In this document: one piece after another, positions 1 through 5,256 of the stretch
Layout: every line of letters starts with the position of its first letter
Position numbering within the stretch: the first letter of the stretch is position 1
Made by a program: the position numbers and the translations under genes
NCBI GenBank assembly: GCA_000437755.1
Contig: FR900183.1
Location: forward strand, 26,462 to 31,717
Reading direction: 5' to 3'
From: Roseburia sp. CAG:303
GTDB lineage: Bacteria; Bacillota; Clostridia; Lachnospirales; Lachnospiraceae
DNA: 5,256 nucleotides
Notes under the pieces: generated by a model
The model's input: the letters and a program-made list of their open reading frames with translations, nothing else
The model's database searches: none
What the model was told of the DNA's origin: nothing

Positions 1-739
1 GGCTCTTGTGGCGGCTGCATATATCGATTCCGCCGCCATGTTGATGCTGCAGTACAGCTACATGAAAGAATGCAATGCGTGGACTTTTGTCATGACTATA
101 TTTTTTATCTTGGAGCTGTCTGTATGTGCATTGATTCTGATTGCGGGTATGATGGTCAGAAAGAAACGCAGGGATGTTCTGAGGGAATCCGATGAAAAAG
201 AAATTCTTGCAGATGACGATTATTACTGGGCAAAAGGCTGGTATGAGAATCCGTGGGACAATAATCTCTTTGTACAGGATCGTATGAATACCATGCACTT
301 TACGCTGAATTTTGCAAAGCCGGCGGCGAAAATCATTGTGGCGGCTGTGGCAGCAGTATTTACAGCAGCAAGTATCTGGCTGGTAGCAATGTTTTTTCTG
401 TTCGATTTTCAGGAAATGCATATTGAGATGACGCAGGACAGCATTGTCCTGGAAGCACCAATGTATGACAGAACCATTCCTGTGGATGAGATCGAAGAGG
501 TGGAACTCTTATCTGACCTTCCGGAGGACGAGTATATCAGGATAAATGGTACGGCTACGGACAGTTATCTGCTTGGACATTTTAAAGATGGTCAGGGACA
601 GAAATGCATGATTTATTACTACCGGGGGTATCAGCCGGTGTTAAAAATAGTTACCGGGAAGGCGATTTATTATTGCAGCAGCAAGGATGACGGAACTATA
701 GAAGAAATCTATAACGAATTGTGTCGAAAAGATGATTGA
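1..739 (+). CDS. Membrane protein with DUF5808-like motif and C-terminal PH-like domain (5' partial)
   Basis: The reading frame is open to the left edge, so the N-terminus is probably outside the window. A GTG at 8 could start a 243-residue protein, but no ribosome binding site is visible before it. Numbered from that GTG, a hydrophobic segment at about 25-50 ends in a basic RKKRR stretch. Residues 71-104 carry a D-Y-Y-W, W-Y-E-N-P-W-D, F-V-x-x-R and T-L-N-F-x-K-P pattern that I recognise as DUF5808-like. A second hydrophobic segment follows at about 107-132. The rest (about 137-240) is rich in predicted beta strands and ends in an acidic helix, resembling small bacterial PH-like domains (possibly bPH_5-type). 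Known DUF5808 proteins often have further N-terminal membrane segments, which fits truncation. Function is unknown. The tetrapyrrole genes start 47 nt downstream behind their own promoter, so co-function is doubtful. I am confident it is a real gene, moderately sure of the domain calls. Confidence 0.82.
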   Translation, partial: ALVAAAYIDSAAMLMLQYSYMKECNAWTFVMTIFFILELSVCALILIAGMMVRKKRRDVLRESDEKEILADDDYYWAKGWYENPWDNNLFVQDRMNTMHFTLNFAKPAAKIIVAAVAAVFTAASIWLVAMFFLFDFQEMHIEMTQDSIVLEAPMYDRTIPVDEIEEVELLSDLPEDEYIRINGTATDSYLLGHFKDGQGQKCMIYYYRGYQPVLKIVTGKAIYYCSSKDDGTIEEIYNELCRKDD

Positions 740-763
740 AAACGGTCAGATATAGTGTATAAT
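736..763 (+). promoter_or_regulatory. Predicted sigma-A-type promoter of the tetrapyrrole operon
   Basis: TTGAAA at 736-741 and a perfect TATAAT at 758-763 are separated by 16 bp, close to the 17-bp optimum. The -35 box overlaps the TGA stop (737-739) of the upstream membrane protein gene. Transcription would be expected to begin near 770, which gives a leader of only about 17 nt before the ATG at 787. That leaves no room for a riboswitch or attenuator. No terminator separates the upstream gene, so read-through is also possible. This is a consensus match only; no start site is measured. Confidence 0.62.
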
Positions 764-773
764 GAGTAGGAAG

Positions 774-781
774 AAAGGTGG
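774..781 (+). promoter_or_regulatory. Ribosome binding site that fixes the precorrin-2 dehydrogenase start
   Basis: AAAGGTGG differs by one base from AAAGGAGG and lies 5 nt before ATG 787. It contains the competing in-frame GTG at 778, which would add three residues. GTG 778 would have to use the weaker AGGAAG at 768-773. Spacing and the family's usual N-terminus favour ATG 787. Confidence 0.65.
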
Positions 782-786
782 TAGAA

Positions 787-1440
787 ATGGCATATTTTCC
801 AATGTTTGTTGAATTAGAGGGGAAACACTGCCTGATTATCGGGGGTGGAAAAGTTGCATACAGAAAAGTAGAAGTGCTGGCGGATTTCGGAGCAGAACTT
901 CTGGTCATTGCACCGGAGATCTGCGAGGAGATAAAGAACTTTGCAGCCGGAAATATTGCATATGAGGAAAGGGTATATATGCCGCAGGATATCGGGAACT
1001 GCTTTCTTGTGGTGGCTGCGACGGACGATGAGGAGCGGAATCATGAGATTGCACAGATATGCCGACAGAAGAAGATCCTGGTCAATGCCGTGGATCAGAT
1101 CGGGGACTGCGACTTTATTTTTCCGTCCTATGTCAAAGAGGGTGCCGTGGTTGGTGCATTTTCCAGTGGCGGCAACAGTCCGGTCATTACACAGTATTTG
1201 AAATCCTGCATGAAGCGGACGATAACACCTTTCCTTGGCAGAATGGCAGATTTCTTAGGAAGTATCCGGCCCGAGGTAAAAGAGAAAGTAAAGACAGAAA
1301 AAGAAAGAAAAGCCGTATATCAGTCCCTTCTGGTACAGGGGCTTTCGGAAGAAAAGCTTCCGGTGCGGGAGGATGTACAGCGGGAAATACAGAAAAGAGG
1401 AAATGAACATGGACAGAATGAGAAGACTCAGACAGAATGA
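787..1440 (+). CDS. sirC: Precorrin-2 dehydrogenase (siroheme synthase N-terminal / CysG-N, Met8p family)
   Basis: This cytosolic enzyme performs NAD-dependent oxidation of precorrin-2 to sirohydrochlorin, the branch toward siroheme and, in anaerobic routes, cobalamin. Some family members also insert Fe2+ or Co2+; that cannot be read from sequence. The 217-residue protein is a normal length for the stand-alone form. It opens MAYFPMFVELEGKHCLIIGG and has the Rossmann loop GGGKVAYRK at 19-27. VVAATDDEERN lies at 75-85, and VNAVD at 99-103 supplies the conserved aspartate needed for dehydrogenation and, in Met8p, chelation. CDFIFPS at 108-114 and SSGGNSP at 126-132 complete the signature. No C-terminal uroporphyrinogen methyltransferase domain is present, unlike enteric CysG. 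A polar tail (about 203-217) is encoded where the gene overlaps hemB. It is first behind the predicted promoter. The symbol follows the stand-alone Bacillus enzyme; ylnF or cysG-N would be equivalent names. Confidence 0.93.
   Translation: MAYFPMFVELEGKHCLIIGGGKVAYRKVEVLADFGAELLVIAPEICEEIKNFAAGNIAYEERVYMPQDIGNCFLVVAATDDEERNHEIAQICRQKKILVNAVDQIGDCDFIFPSYVKEGAVVGAFSSGGNSPVITQYLKSCMKRTITPFLGRMADFLGSIRPEVKEKVKTEKERKAVYQSLLVQGLSEEKLPVREDVQREIQKRGNEHGQNEKTQTE
1395..1400 (+). promoter_or_regulatory. hemB ribosome binding site inside the upstream gene
   Basis: AAGAGG lies 8 nt before ATG 1409 but only 2 nt before the in-frame ATG at 1403, so 1409 is the better start. A third ATG at 1418 is further away. 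The site is embedded in the 3' coding part of the precorrin-2 dehydrogenase gene, so ribosomes translating that gene must pass over it. Translational coupling is likely but inferred. Confidence 0.6.
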
Positions 1441-2377
1441 AGCAATCAGAAGCATGGTAAGGGAGAATCATATCCGGACGGACGAACTGATTTATCCGCT
1501 CTTTGTAATCGAAGGAGAGAATCTCTGTAATCCGATTCCATCCATGCCGGGTATCTGTCAGTATTCCATTGACCGGTTAGCGGAAGAAATGGATCGGGTT
1601 ATGCAGGCAGGGATAAAGAGTGTGCTTTTATTCGGTGTGCCGGCACATAAGGATGAAGTGGGCAGCGGTGCTTATGATGAACAGGGGATTACACAGCAGG
1701 CAATCCGCTTTATCAGAAAACATTATCCGGATATGGTTATTATCGCTGATGTCTGCCTGTGTGAATACACCTCGCATGGTCACTGTGGTCTGGTAAAAGA
1801 TGGAAAGATTTTAAACGATGAGACACTTCCGCTTCTGGCAAAAGCAGCGGTAAGTTACGCAAGGGCGGGTGCGGATATCGTAGCACCGAGCGATATGATG
1901 GATAAGCGTGTCAGTGCAATCAGACAGGCATTGGATGCGGAAGGATTTACCGAAGTTCCGGTTATGTCGTACAGTGCCAAATTTGCGTCCTGCTATTATT
2001 CGCCGTTCCGTGATGCGGCACATTCCGCACCGGGATTCGGCGACAGGAAGACCTATCAGATGGATCCGGCGAACGGAAGGGAAGCATTGCGTGAAGTGGA
2101 AGAAGATATTATTGAGGGGGCAGATCTGATTATTGCAAAACCGGCACTGGGTTATATGGATGTAATCAAAGATATTACAACACATTACAATATACCGGTT
2201 GTTGCATACAATGTCAGCGGGGAATATTCCATGGTAAAAGCGGCGGCATTAAACGGCTGGATCGATGAGAAACGCATGGTAATGGAAAATATGGTTGGAT
2301 TAAAACGTGCAGGTGCAAAGATGATTATTACCTATCATGCATTGGACGTGGCACGATGGATCAAAGAAATGGAGTAA
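1409..2377 (+). CDS. hemB: Porphobilinogen synthase (delta-aminolevulinic acid dehydratase), zinc-type
   Basis: HemB condenses two 5-aminolevulinate molecules into porphobilinogen in the cytosol; the family is typically a homo-octamer. The 322-residue length is standard. The N-terminus MDRMRRLRQNEAIRSM matches the family's arm region (R-R-x-R-x-N-E-A-I-R) and supports the start at 1409. DVCLCEYTSHGHCG at 114-127 carries the three zinc-ligand cysteines (116, 118, 126), so this is the zinc-dependent form and not the aspartate-rich magnesium type. Lys191 in MSYSAKFAS and Lys244 in IIAKPALGYMD are the two substrate-binding lysines, the second being the principal Schiff-base residue. SPFRDAA near 198-204 and the C-terminal ITYHALDVARW are also typical. 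It overlaps the upstream gene by 32 nt in another frame and sits 4 nt before hemL, which supplies its substrate. Identification is secure. Confidence 0.97.
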   Translation: MDRMRRLRQNEAIRSMVRENHIRTDELIYPLFVIEGENLCNPIPSMPGICQYSIDRLAEEMDRVMQAGIKSVLLFGVPAHKDEVGSGAYDEQGITQQAIRFIRKHYPDMVIIADVCLCEYTSHGHCGLVKDGKILNDETLPLLAKAAVSYARAGADIVAPSDMMDKRVSAIRQALDAEGFTEVPVMSYSAKFASCYYSPFRDAAHSAPGFGDRKTYQMDPANGREALREVEEDIIEGADLIIAKPALGYMDVIKDITTHYNIPVVAYNVSGEYSMVKAAALNGWIDEKRMVMENMVGLKRAGAKMIITYHALDVARWIKEME

Positions 2378-2381
2378 GACA

Positions 2382-3671
2382 ATGAGAGAAGAGATTTCGC
2401 AGGAATTATTTGAGAGAGCAAAGAAGAAGATACCGGGCGGTGTAAACAGCCCGGTACGTGCATTTCAGTCCGTGGGCATGATACCGAGATTTATCCGTTC
2501 GGCAAAGGGAGACAGGATTACGGATGTGGATGGCAATGAATATATTGATTATGTATGTTCCTGGGGACCGGGAATCCTCGGACACGCACATCCGCAGGTA
2601 ATACAGAAAGTACAGGAGGCATGTGAGAAGGGGCTGACCTATGGCGCACCGACAGAAAATGAAGTTGTGCTGGCGGAAATGATATCGGAGCTGATGCCGT
2701 CCATAGAGGTAAGCCGTCTGGTATGCTCAGGTACGGAAGCTGTAATGAGTGCCATAAGAGCGGCAAGAGGATTTACAGGAAGAACAAAGATTGTGAAATT
2801 CAAGGGCTGTTATCATGGACATTCCGACGGGCTGCTGGTCAAGGCAGGTTCGGCGGCTCTGACCACATCCGTGCCGGACAGTGCAGGTGTGCCGGCGGAT
2901 TTTACCAGACATACGCTTGTTGCGTTATATAATGACAGGGATTCCGTGGAGCAGTTATTCCAGGCACAGGGCAGCGAGATTGCTGCAGTTATTGTCGAAC
3001 CGGTTGCAGCAAATATGGGAGTGGTTCTTCCGGAAGAAGGGTTTTTGCAATTTTTAAGGGACATTACCCGTCAATATGGTGCATTATTGATTTTTGATGA
3101 GGTCATTACAGGATTTCGTCTGGGATTGGGCGGAGCACAGGAATATTATCATATTACACCGGATCTGACCACACTGGGCAAAATCGTCGGCGGCGGTATG
3201 CCGGTGGGGGCATACGGCGGCAGAAGAGAAATCATGGAGATGGTATCCCCGGCAGGACCGGTTTATCAGGCAGGTACATTATCCGGAAATCCGATTGCGA
3301 CCACAGCGGGAATTGAAACATTAAAACTCTTAAAAGAAGATCCGGATATTTATAAGAGACTGGAAGCAAAAGCATTCAAACTGGAGCAGGCAGTAAAAAA
3401 TGCAGCCAGCGGAAGGGTATGCGTCAACCGCATCGGATCTTTAATGAGTATTTTCTTTACAAAGGAACAGGTAAAAGACTACGAAAGTGCCGTATCTTCC
3501 GATACTTCCAGATATGCGGAATATTTTGCATATCTTTTGAAATCGGGAATTTATGCAGCACCATCACAGTTTGAAGCAATGTTTCTGTCAGACGCACATA
3601 CACAGGAAGACATTGGCCGTACCTGTGATGTGATGGACAGTTATTTTTCAGAAATTGCCGGAAAGAGGTGA
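2382..3671 (+). CDS. hemL: Glutamate-1-semialdehyde 2,1-aminomutase (aminotransferase)
   Basis: This PLP-dependent cytosolic enzyme isomerises glutamate-1-semialdehyde to 5-aminolevulinate, the second C5-pathway step. The protein has 429 residues, the usual length. It opens with the family pattern ELFERAKKKIPGGVNSPVRAF. CSGTEAVMSAIRAARGFTGR begins at about 115 and forms the cofactor phosphate region. The mobile active-site loop GLLVKAGSAALTTSVPDSAG spans about 150-169. FDEVITGFR (238-246) carries the PLP pyridine-binding aspartate at 239, and TTLGKIVGGGMPVGAYGG carries the Schiff-base lysine at 267. SQFEAMFLS near 395-403 is the conserved C-terminal signature. ATG 2382 is chosen because GGAG at 2371-2374 lies 7 nt upstream and the sequence from there matches the family; upstream in-frame codons lie inside hemB. 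One small oddity is Cys115 where Asn is usual before SGTEA. It is flanked by hemB and hemA at 4-nt gaps. Confidence 0.97.
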   Translation: MREEISQELFERAKKKIPGGVNSPVRAFQSVGMIPRFIRSAKGDRITDVDGNEYIDYVCSWGPGILGHAHPQVIQKVQEACEKGLTYGAPTENEVVLAEMISELMPSIEVSRLVCSGTEAVMSAIRAARGFTGRTKIVKFKGCYHGHSDGLLVKAGSAALTTSVPDSAGVPADFTRHTLVALYNDRDSVEQLFQAQGSEIAAVIVEPVAANMGVVLPEEGFLQFLRDITRQYGALLIFDEVITGFRLGLGGAQEYYHITPDLTTLGKIVGGGMPVGAYGGRREIMEMVSPAGPVYQAGTLSGNPIATTAGIETLKLLKEDPDIYKRLEAKAFKLEQAVKNAASGRVCVNRIGSLMSIFFTKEQVKDYESAVSSDTSRYAEYFAYLLKSGIYAAPSQFEAMFLSDAHTQEDIGRTCDVMDSYFSEIAGKR

Positions 3672-3675
3672 CAAG

Positions 3676-4905
3676 ATGGAATTCGGAGTGTGTGGAATTA
3701 ATTATAAACATGCGGGCCTGGACATCCGTGATAAGACAGCATTTACGGACAGCAGAAAGATTACCCTGTCAGAGGAAATGGAGAAAAAAGGAATTGGACA
3801 GATCCTGATACTGGGAACGTGCAACCGGAGTGAAGTCTATTATTTTTATGAAACAGAGGAGCAGGCGGCACAGGTGGAAAGTCTGTTCCGGGGCATTTTT
3901 CCGGGAGTAGGCTTACAGGAATATATGCATTCTGCCTATGGGGAAGAGGCGGTAAACTATCTCTTTCGCGTGGCATCAGGTCTGGAATCACAGGTGCTTG
4001 GCGAAGATCAGATTCTGGGGCAGTTAAAAGATGCCTATGAATTTTCCAAAACCATGGGTTACAGTGGAAAAGAATTAAACCGTGTGGTGCAGGATGCACT
4101 CGCCTGTGCCAAAAATATGAAAACGGAATTGAAAATCAGTGAGATTCCGCTTTCCATCAGCTATGTCGGAATCAAAAAACTGGAAGAGGTATGTCCGATA
4201 CATGGGAAGAATGTGTTAATCGTGGGAAGTGGACAGACGGCGGCACTGGCACTGCGCTATGTTTATGCCTACGGTGCGGAAAAGATTACCATATGTAACC
4301 GTACTGCGGAAAATGCAAAGAAGTTAAAAGGAGAATTTCCGGATATTTTCATCGGAGCATTTGAGAACCGGTATCAGATTATGAAGAACTGCGACATTGT
4401 CATTTCTGCGACTTCCTCCCCGCATATTGTCATTAAGGAAGACCGGTGCGTATTAAACGGAGAAACCTATTTTCTCGATCTGGCTGCACCCCGTGACATA
4501 GATAGGGCATTGCAGCATCATATGGGCTGCCATCTGATTAATCTCGATATGCTGGAAGAAGTTGTGCAGGAAAATCACAGGGAAAGGGAAAAACTGACCG
4601 AAGAGGGAAAGAAGATGATCGATAAGGCAGTGCAGGAAACCATGAACTGGCTGTTTGCTGCCGGGGTAGATCCGACGATTCAGTCCATACGGATGAAATG
4701 CGATGAGATCGTGGAGGACAGTTTTGCCTATCTGAACCGGAAAATAGAACTAAGCAAAAGGGAACAGCTTCTGGTGAGAAGAACACTGGAGGCATCTTTC
4801 AAACGGCTGTTCCGCGAGCCGGTCGCAGAATTAAAAAAGCTGGAAACAAAAGAAGAGCAGAACCAGATCCGGGATACACTGGAGAAACTGTTCCAGATAC
4901 AGTAA
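3676..4905 (+). CDS. hemA: Glutamyl-tRNA reductase
   Basis: GluTR reduces glutamyl-tRNA(Glu) with NADPH to glutamate-1-semialdehyde, the committed and usually regulated step of tetrapyrrole synthesis. The 409-residue protein shows the full three-domain layout. The catalytic domain includes MEFGVCGINYKHAGLDIRD and GTCNRSEVY with the nucleophilic Cys49. His85 and GLESQVLGEDQILGQLK (102-118) follow. The nucleotide-binding domain starts around 178 with VLIVGSGQTAALALRY and continues with CNRTAENAKKL, SATSSPH (244-250) and FLDLAAPRDID (266-276). The C-terminal helical dimerisation domain is rich in charged residues and includes RTLEASFKRLFREPVAELK. ATG 3676 is chosen because AAAGAGG at 3662-3668 lies 7 nt upstream and homology begins there; an in-frame TTG at 3655 lies inside hemL. 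The Rossmann loop GSGQT departs from the usual GAGxM. The gene ends inside a perfect inverted repeat. Co-location with hemL confirms a C5 route. Confidence 0.97.
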   Translation: MEFGVCGINYKHAGLDIRDKTAFTDSRKITLSEEMEKKGIGQILILGTCNRSEVYYFYETEEQAAQVESLFRGIFPGVGLQEYMHSAYGEEAVNYLFRVASGLESQVLGEDQILGQLKDAYEFSKTMGYSGKELNRVVQDALACAKNMKTELKISEIPLSISYVGIKKLEEVCPIHGKNVLIVGSGQTAALALRYVYAYGAEKITICNRTAENAKKLKGEFPDIFIGAFENRYQIMKNCDIVISATSSPHIVIKEDRCVLNGETYFLDLAAPRDIDRALQHHMGCHLINLDMLEEVVQENHREREKLTEEGKKMIDKAVQETMNWLFAAGVDPTIQSIRMKCDEIVEDSFAYLNRKIELSKREQLLVRRTLEASFKRLFREPVAELKKLETKEEQNQIRDTLEKLFQIQ

Positions 4906-4915
4906 TTATCTGGAA
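4891..4915 (+). other. Perfect 9-bp inverted repeat around the hemA stop codon
   Basis: TTCCAGATA (4891-4899) and TATCTGGAA (4907-4915) are exact reverse complements separated by 7 nt (4900-4906). The hemA TAA (4903-4905) lies in the loop. No run of T follows, so it does not look like an intrinsic terminator. In mRNA it would place a hairpin at the hemA 3' end, about 15 nt before the hemC ribosome binding site. It could act in mRNA processing, stability or translational spacing, or be chance. Confidence 0.5.
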
Positions 4916-4929
4916 AACTGTAATGCAGC

Positions 4930-4939
4930 AAGGAAAGGA
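4930..4939 (+). promoter_or_regulatory. hemC ribosome binding site
   Basis: The stretch AAGGAAAGGA holds two possible Shine-Dalgarno cores. The nearer one (AAAGGA, 4934-4939) ends 9 nt before ATG 4949. A nearer ATG at 4939-4941 is out of frame with HemC. The 43-nt hemA-hemC gap contains this site and the right arm of the hairpin; I see no promoter or terminator in it. Confidence 0.55.
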
Positions 4940-4948
4940 TGTTTATTT

Positions 4949-5256
4949 ATGAAAGTAAGAATCGGTACAAGGGGATCGAAGCTTGCCCTGGTGCAGACCG
5001 AATATGTGAAACAGAGACTTGAGAAGGCATATCCGGAGGATGAATACGAGATAGTGATTATAAAGACAAAGGGTGATAAGATTCAGGATAAGCCTTTAAA
5101 CCAGATTGGTGCTAAGGGACTTTTTGTAAAGGAGATCGAGGAACAGATACTTTCAGGGGAAATATCCATGGGAGTGCATAGTATGAAGGATATGCCGGCG
5201 AAGCCTGCACCGGCACTGGGATTTTCTAAAATGTGGAAGCGGGAAGCTCCTTTTGA
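4949..5256 (+). CDS. hemC: Hydroxymethylbilane synthase (porphobilinogen deaminase), 3' partial
   Basis: HemC polymerises four porphobilinogens onto its dipyrromethane cofactor and releases hydroxymethylbilane. Only the first 102 codons plus two bases lie in the window; the frame is open at the edge, so the truncation is due to the window. A full protein would be about 300 residues. MKVRIGTRGSKLALVQT at 1-17 is the classic N-terminus. KTKGDKIQD lies at 39-47, GAKGLFVKEIE at 54-64, and GVHSMKDMP at 75-83 includes Asp81, the expected catalytic aspartate. After that comes KREAPF at 97-102, where REDPRD is the common form. The cofactor-binding cysteine is in the missing C-terminal part. It follows hemA after 43 nt, the widest junction in the block, and is probably co-transcribed. 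Confidence 0.95.
   Translation, partial: MKVRIGTRGSKLALVQTEYVKQRLEKAYPEDEYEIVIIKTKGDKIQDKPLNQIGAKGLFVKEIEEQILSGEISMGVHSMKDMPAKPAPALGFSKMWKREAPF

Noticed and set aside
690..712. Short inverted repeat TATAG...CTATA near the end of the first gene
   Set aside because: Only 5 A/T-rich base pairs, inside coding sequence and without a T-tract; not a credible terminator.
778..780. GTG as the start of precorrin-2 dehydrogenase
   Set aside because: It lies inside the better ribosome binding site, and family similarity begins at ATG 787.
1187..1471. Minus-strand open frames such as this one and those at 1811-2185, 3761-4099 and 4538-4795
   Set aside because: They are antisense to well-identified genes and have no recognisable protein features; they are shadow frames.
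2011..2030. TGCGG/CCGCA inverted repeat in hemB
   Set aside because: A 5-bp stem inside strongly conserved coding sequence is explained by codon content.
3655..3657. TTG as an upstream start of hemA
   Set aside because: It lies within hemL, lacks a good ribosome binding site, and the added seven residues do not match GluTR; ATG 3676 fits much better.
5253..5256. Apparent TGA at the right edge suggesting a truncated hemC
   Set aside because: The TGA is out of frame; the in-frame codon is TTT followed by GA, so the gene simply runs past the window.
1..5256. A novel defence, mobile or other undescribed system
   Set aside because: Apart from the first gene, every coding region is a recognised tetrapyrrole enzyme with intact motifs; no repeats, integrase, transposase or RNA gene was seen.

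Overview
The window holds one operon-like block of early tetrapyrrole (siroheme/cobalamin/heme precursor) biosynthesis genes, all on the + strand, preceded by the 3' part of an unrelated-looking membrane protein gene. Moderate GC, strong AAAGG/GAGG-type ribosome binding sites, very tight gene packing and the protein sequences suggest a low-to-moderate GC Gram-positive anaerobe of the Clostridia. Lachnospiraceae is my best guess; it rests on recalled sequence character, not on a search.

Layout. Positions 1-739 carry the C-terminal part of a membrane protein with a DUF5808-like motif, two transmembrane segments and a C-terminal bacterial PH-like domain; it is open at the left edge. A good sigma-A-type promoter (736-763) overlaps its stop codon. 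Then follow precorrin-2 dehydrogenase (787-1440), hemB (1409-2377, overlapping the previous gene by 32 nt), hemL (2382-3671), hemA (3676-4905) and the 5' part of hemC (4949 to the right edge). The hemB/hemL and hemL/hemA junctions each have a 4-nt gap, with the next gene's ribosome binding site touching the previous stop codon. The hemA/hemC junction is the only looser one (43 nt), and a perfect 9-bp inverted repeat flanks the hemA stop codon there.

How the genes work together. HemA reduces glutamyl-tRNA(Glu) to glutamate-1-semialdehyde, HemL converts this to 5-aminolevulinate (C5 pathway), HemB condenses two of these to porphobilinogen, and HemC polymerises four porphobilinogens to hydroxymethylbilane. 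Uroporphyrinogen III synthase and methyltransferase are not in the window and could lie downstream of hemC. The precorrin-2 dehydrogenase oxidises precorrin-2 to sirohydrochlorin, which suggests that the pathway is aimed at siroheme and/or cobalamin; this is inference from gene content. The first four genes run in roughly reverse pathway order.

I found no RNA gene, mobile element, CRISPR array, riboswitch or intrinsic terminator, and no stretch longer than about 50 nt without a gene. This is mostly an ordinary metabolic locus. The points most worth a second look are the DUF5808/PH-like membrane protein, the hairpin around the hemA stop, the overlapping gene junction, and small departures from consensus in HemA and HemC.
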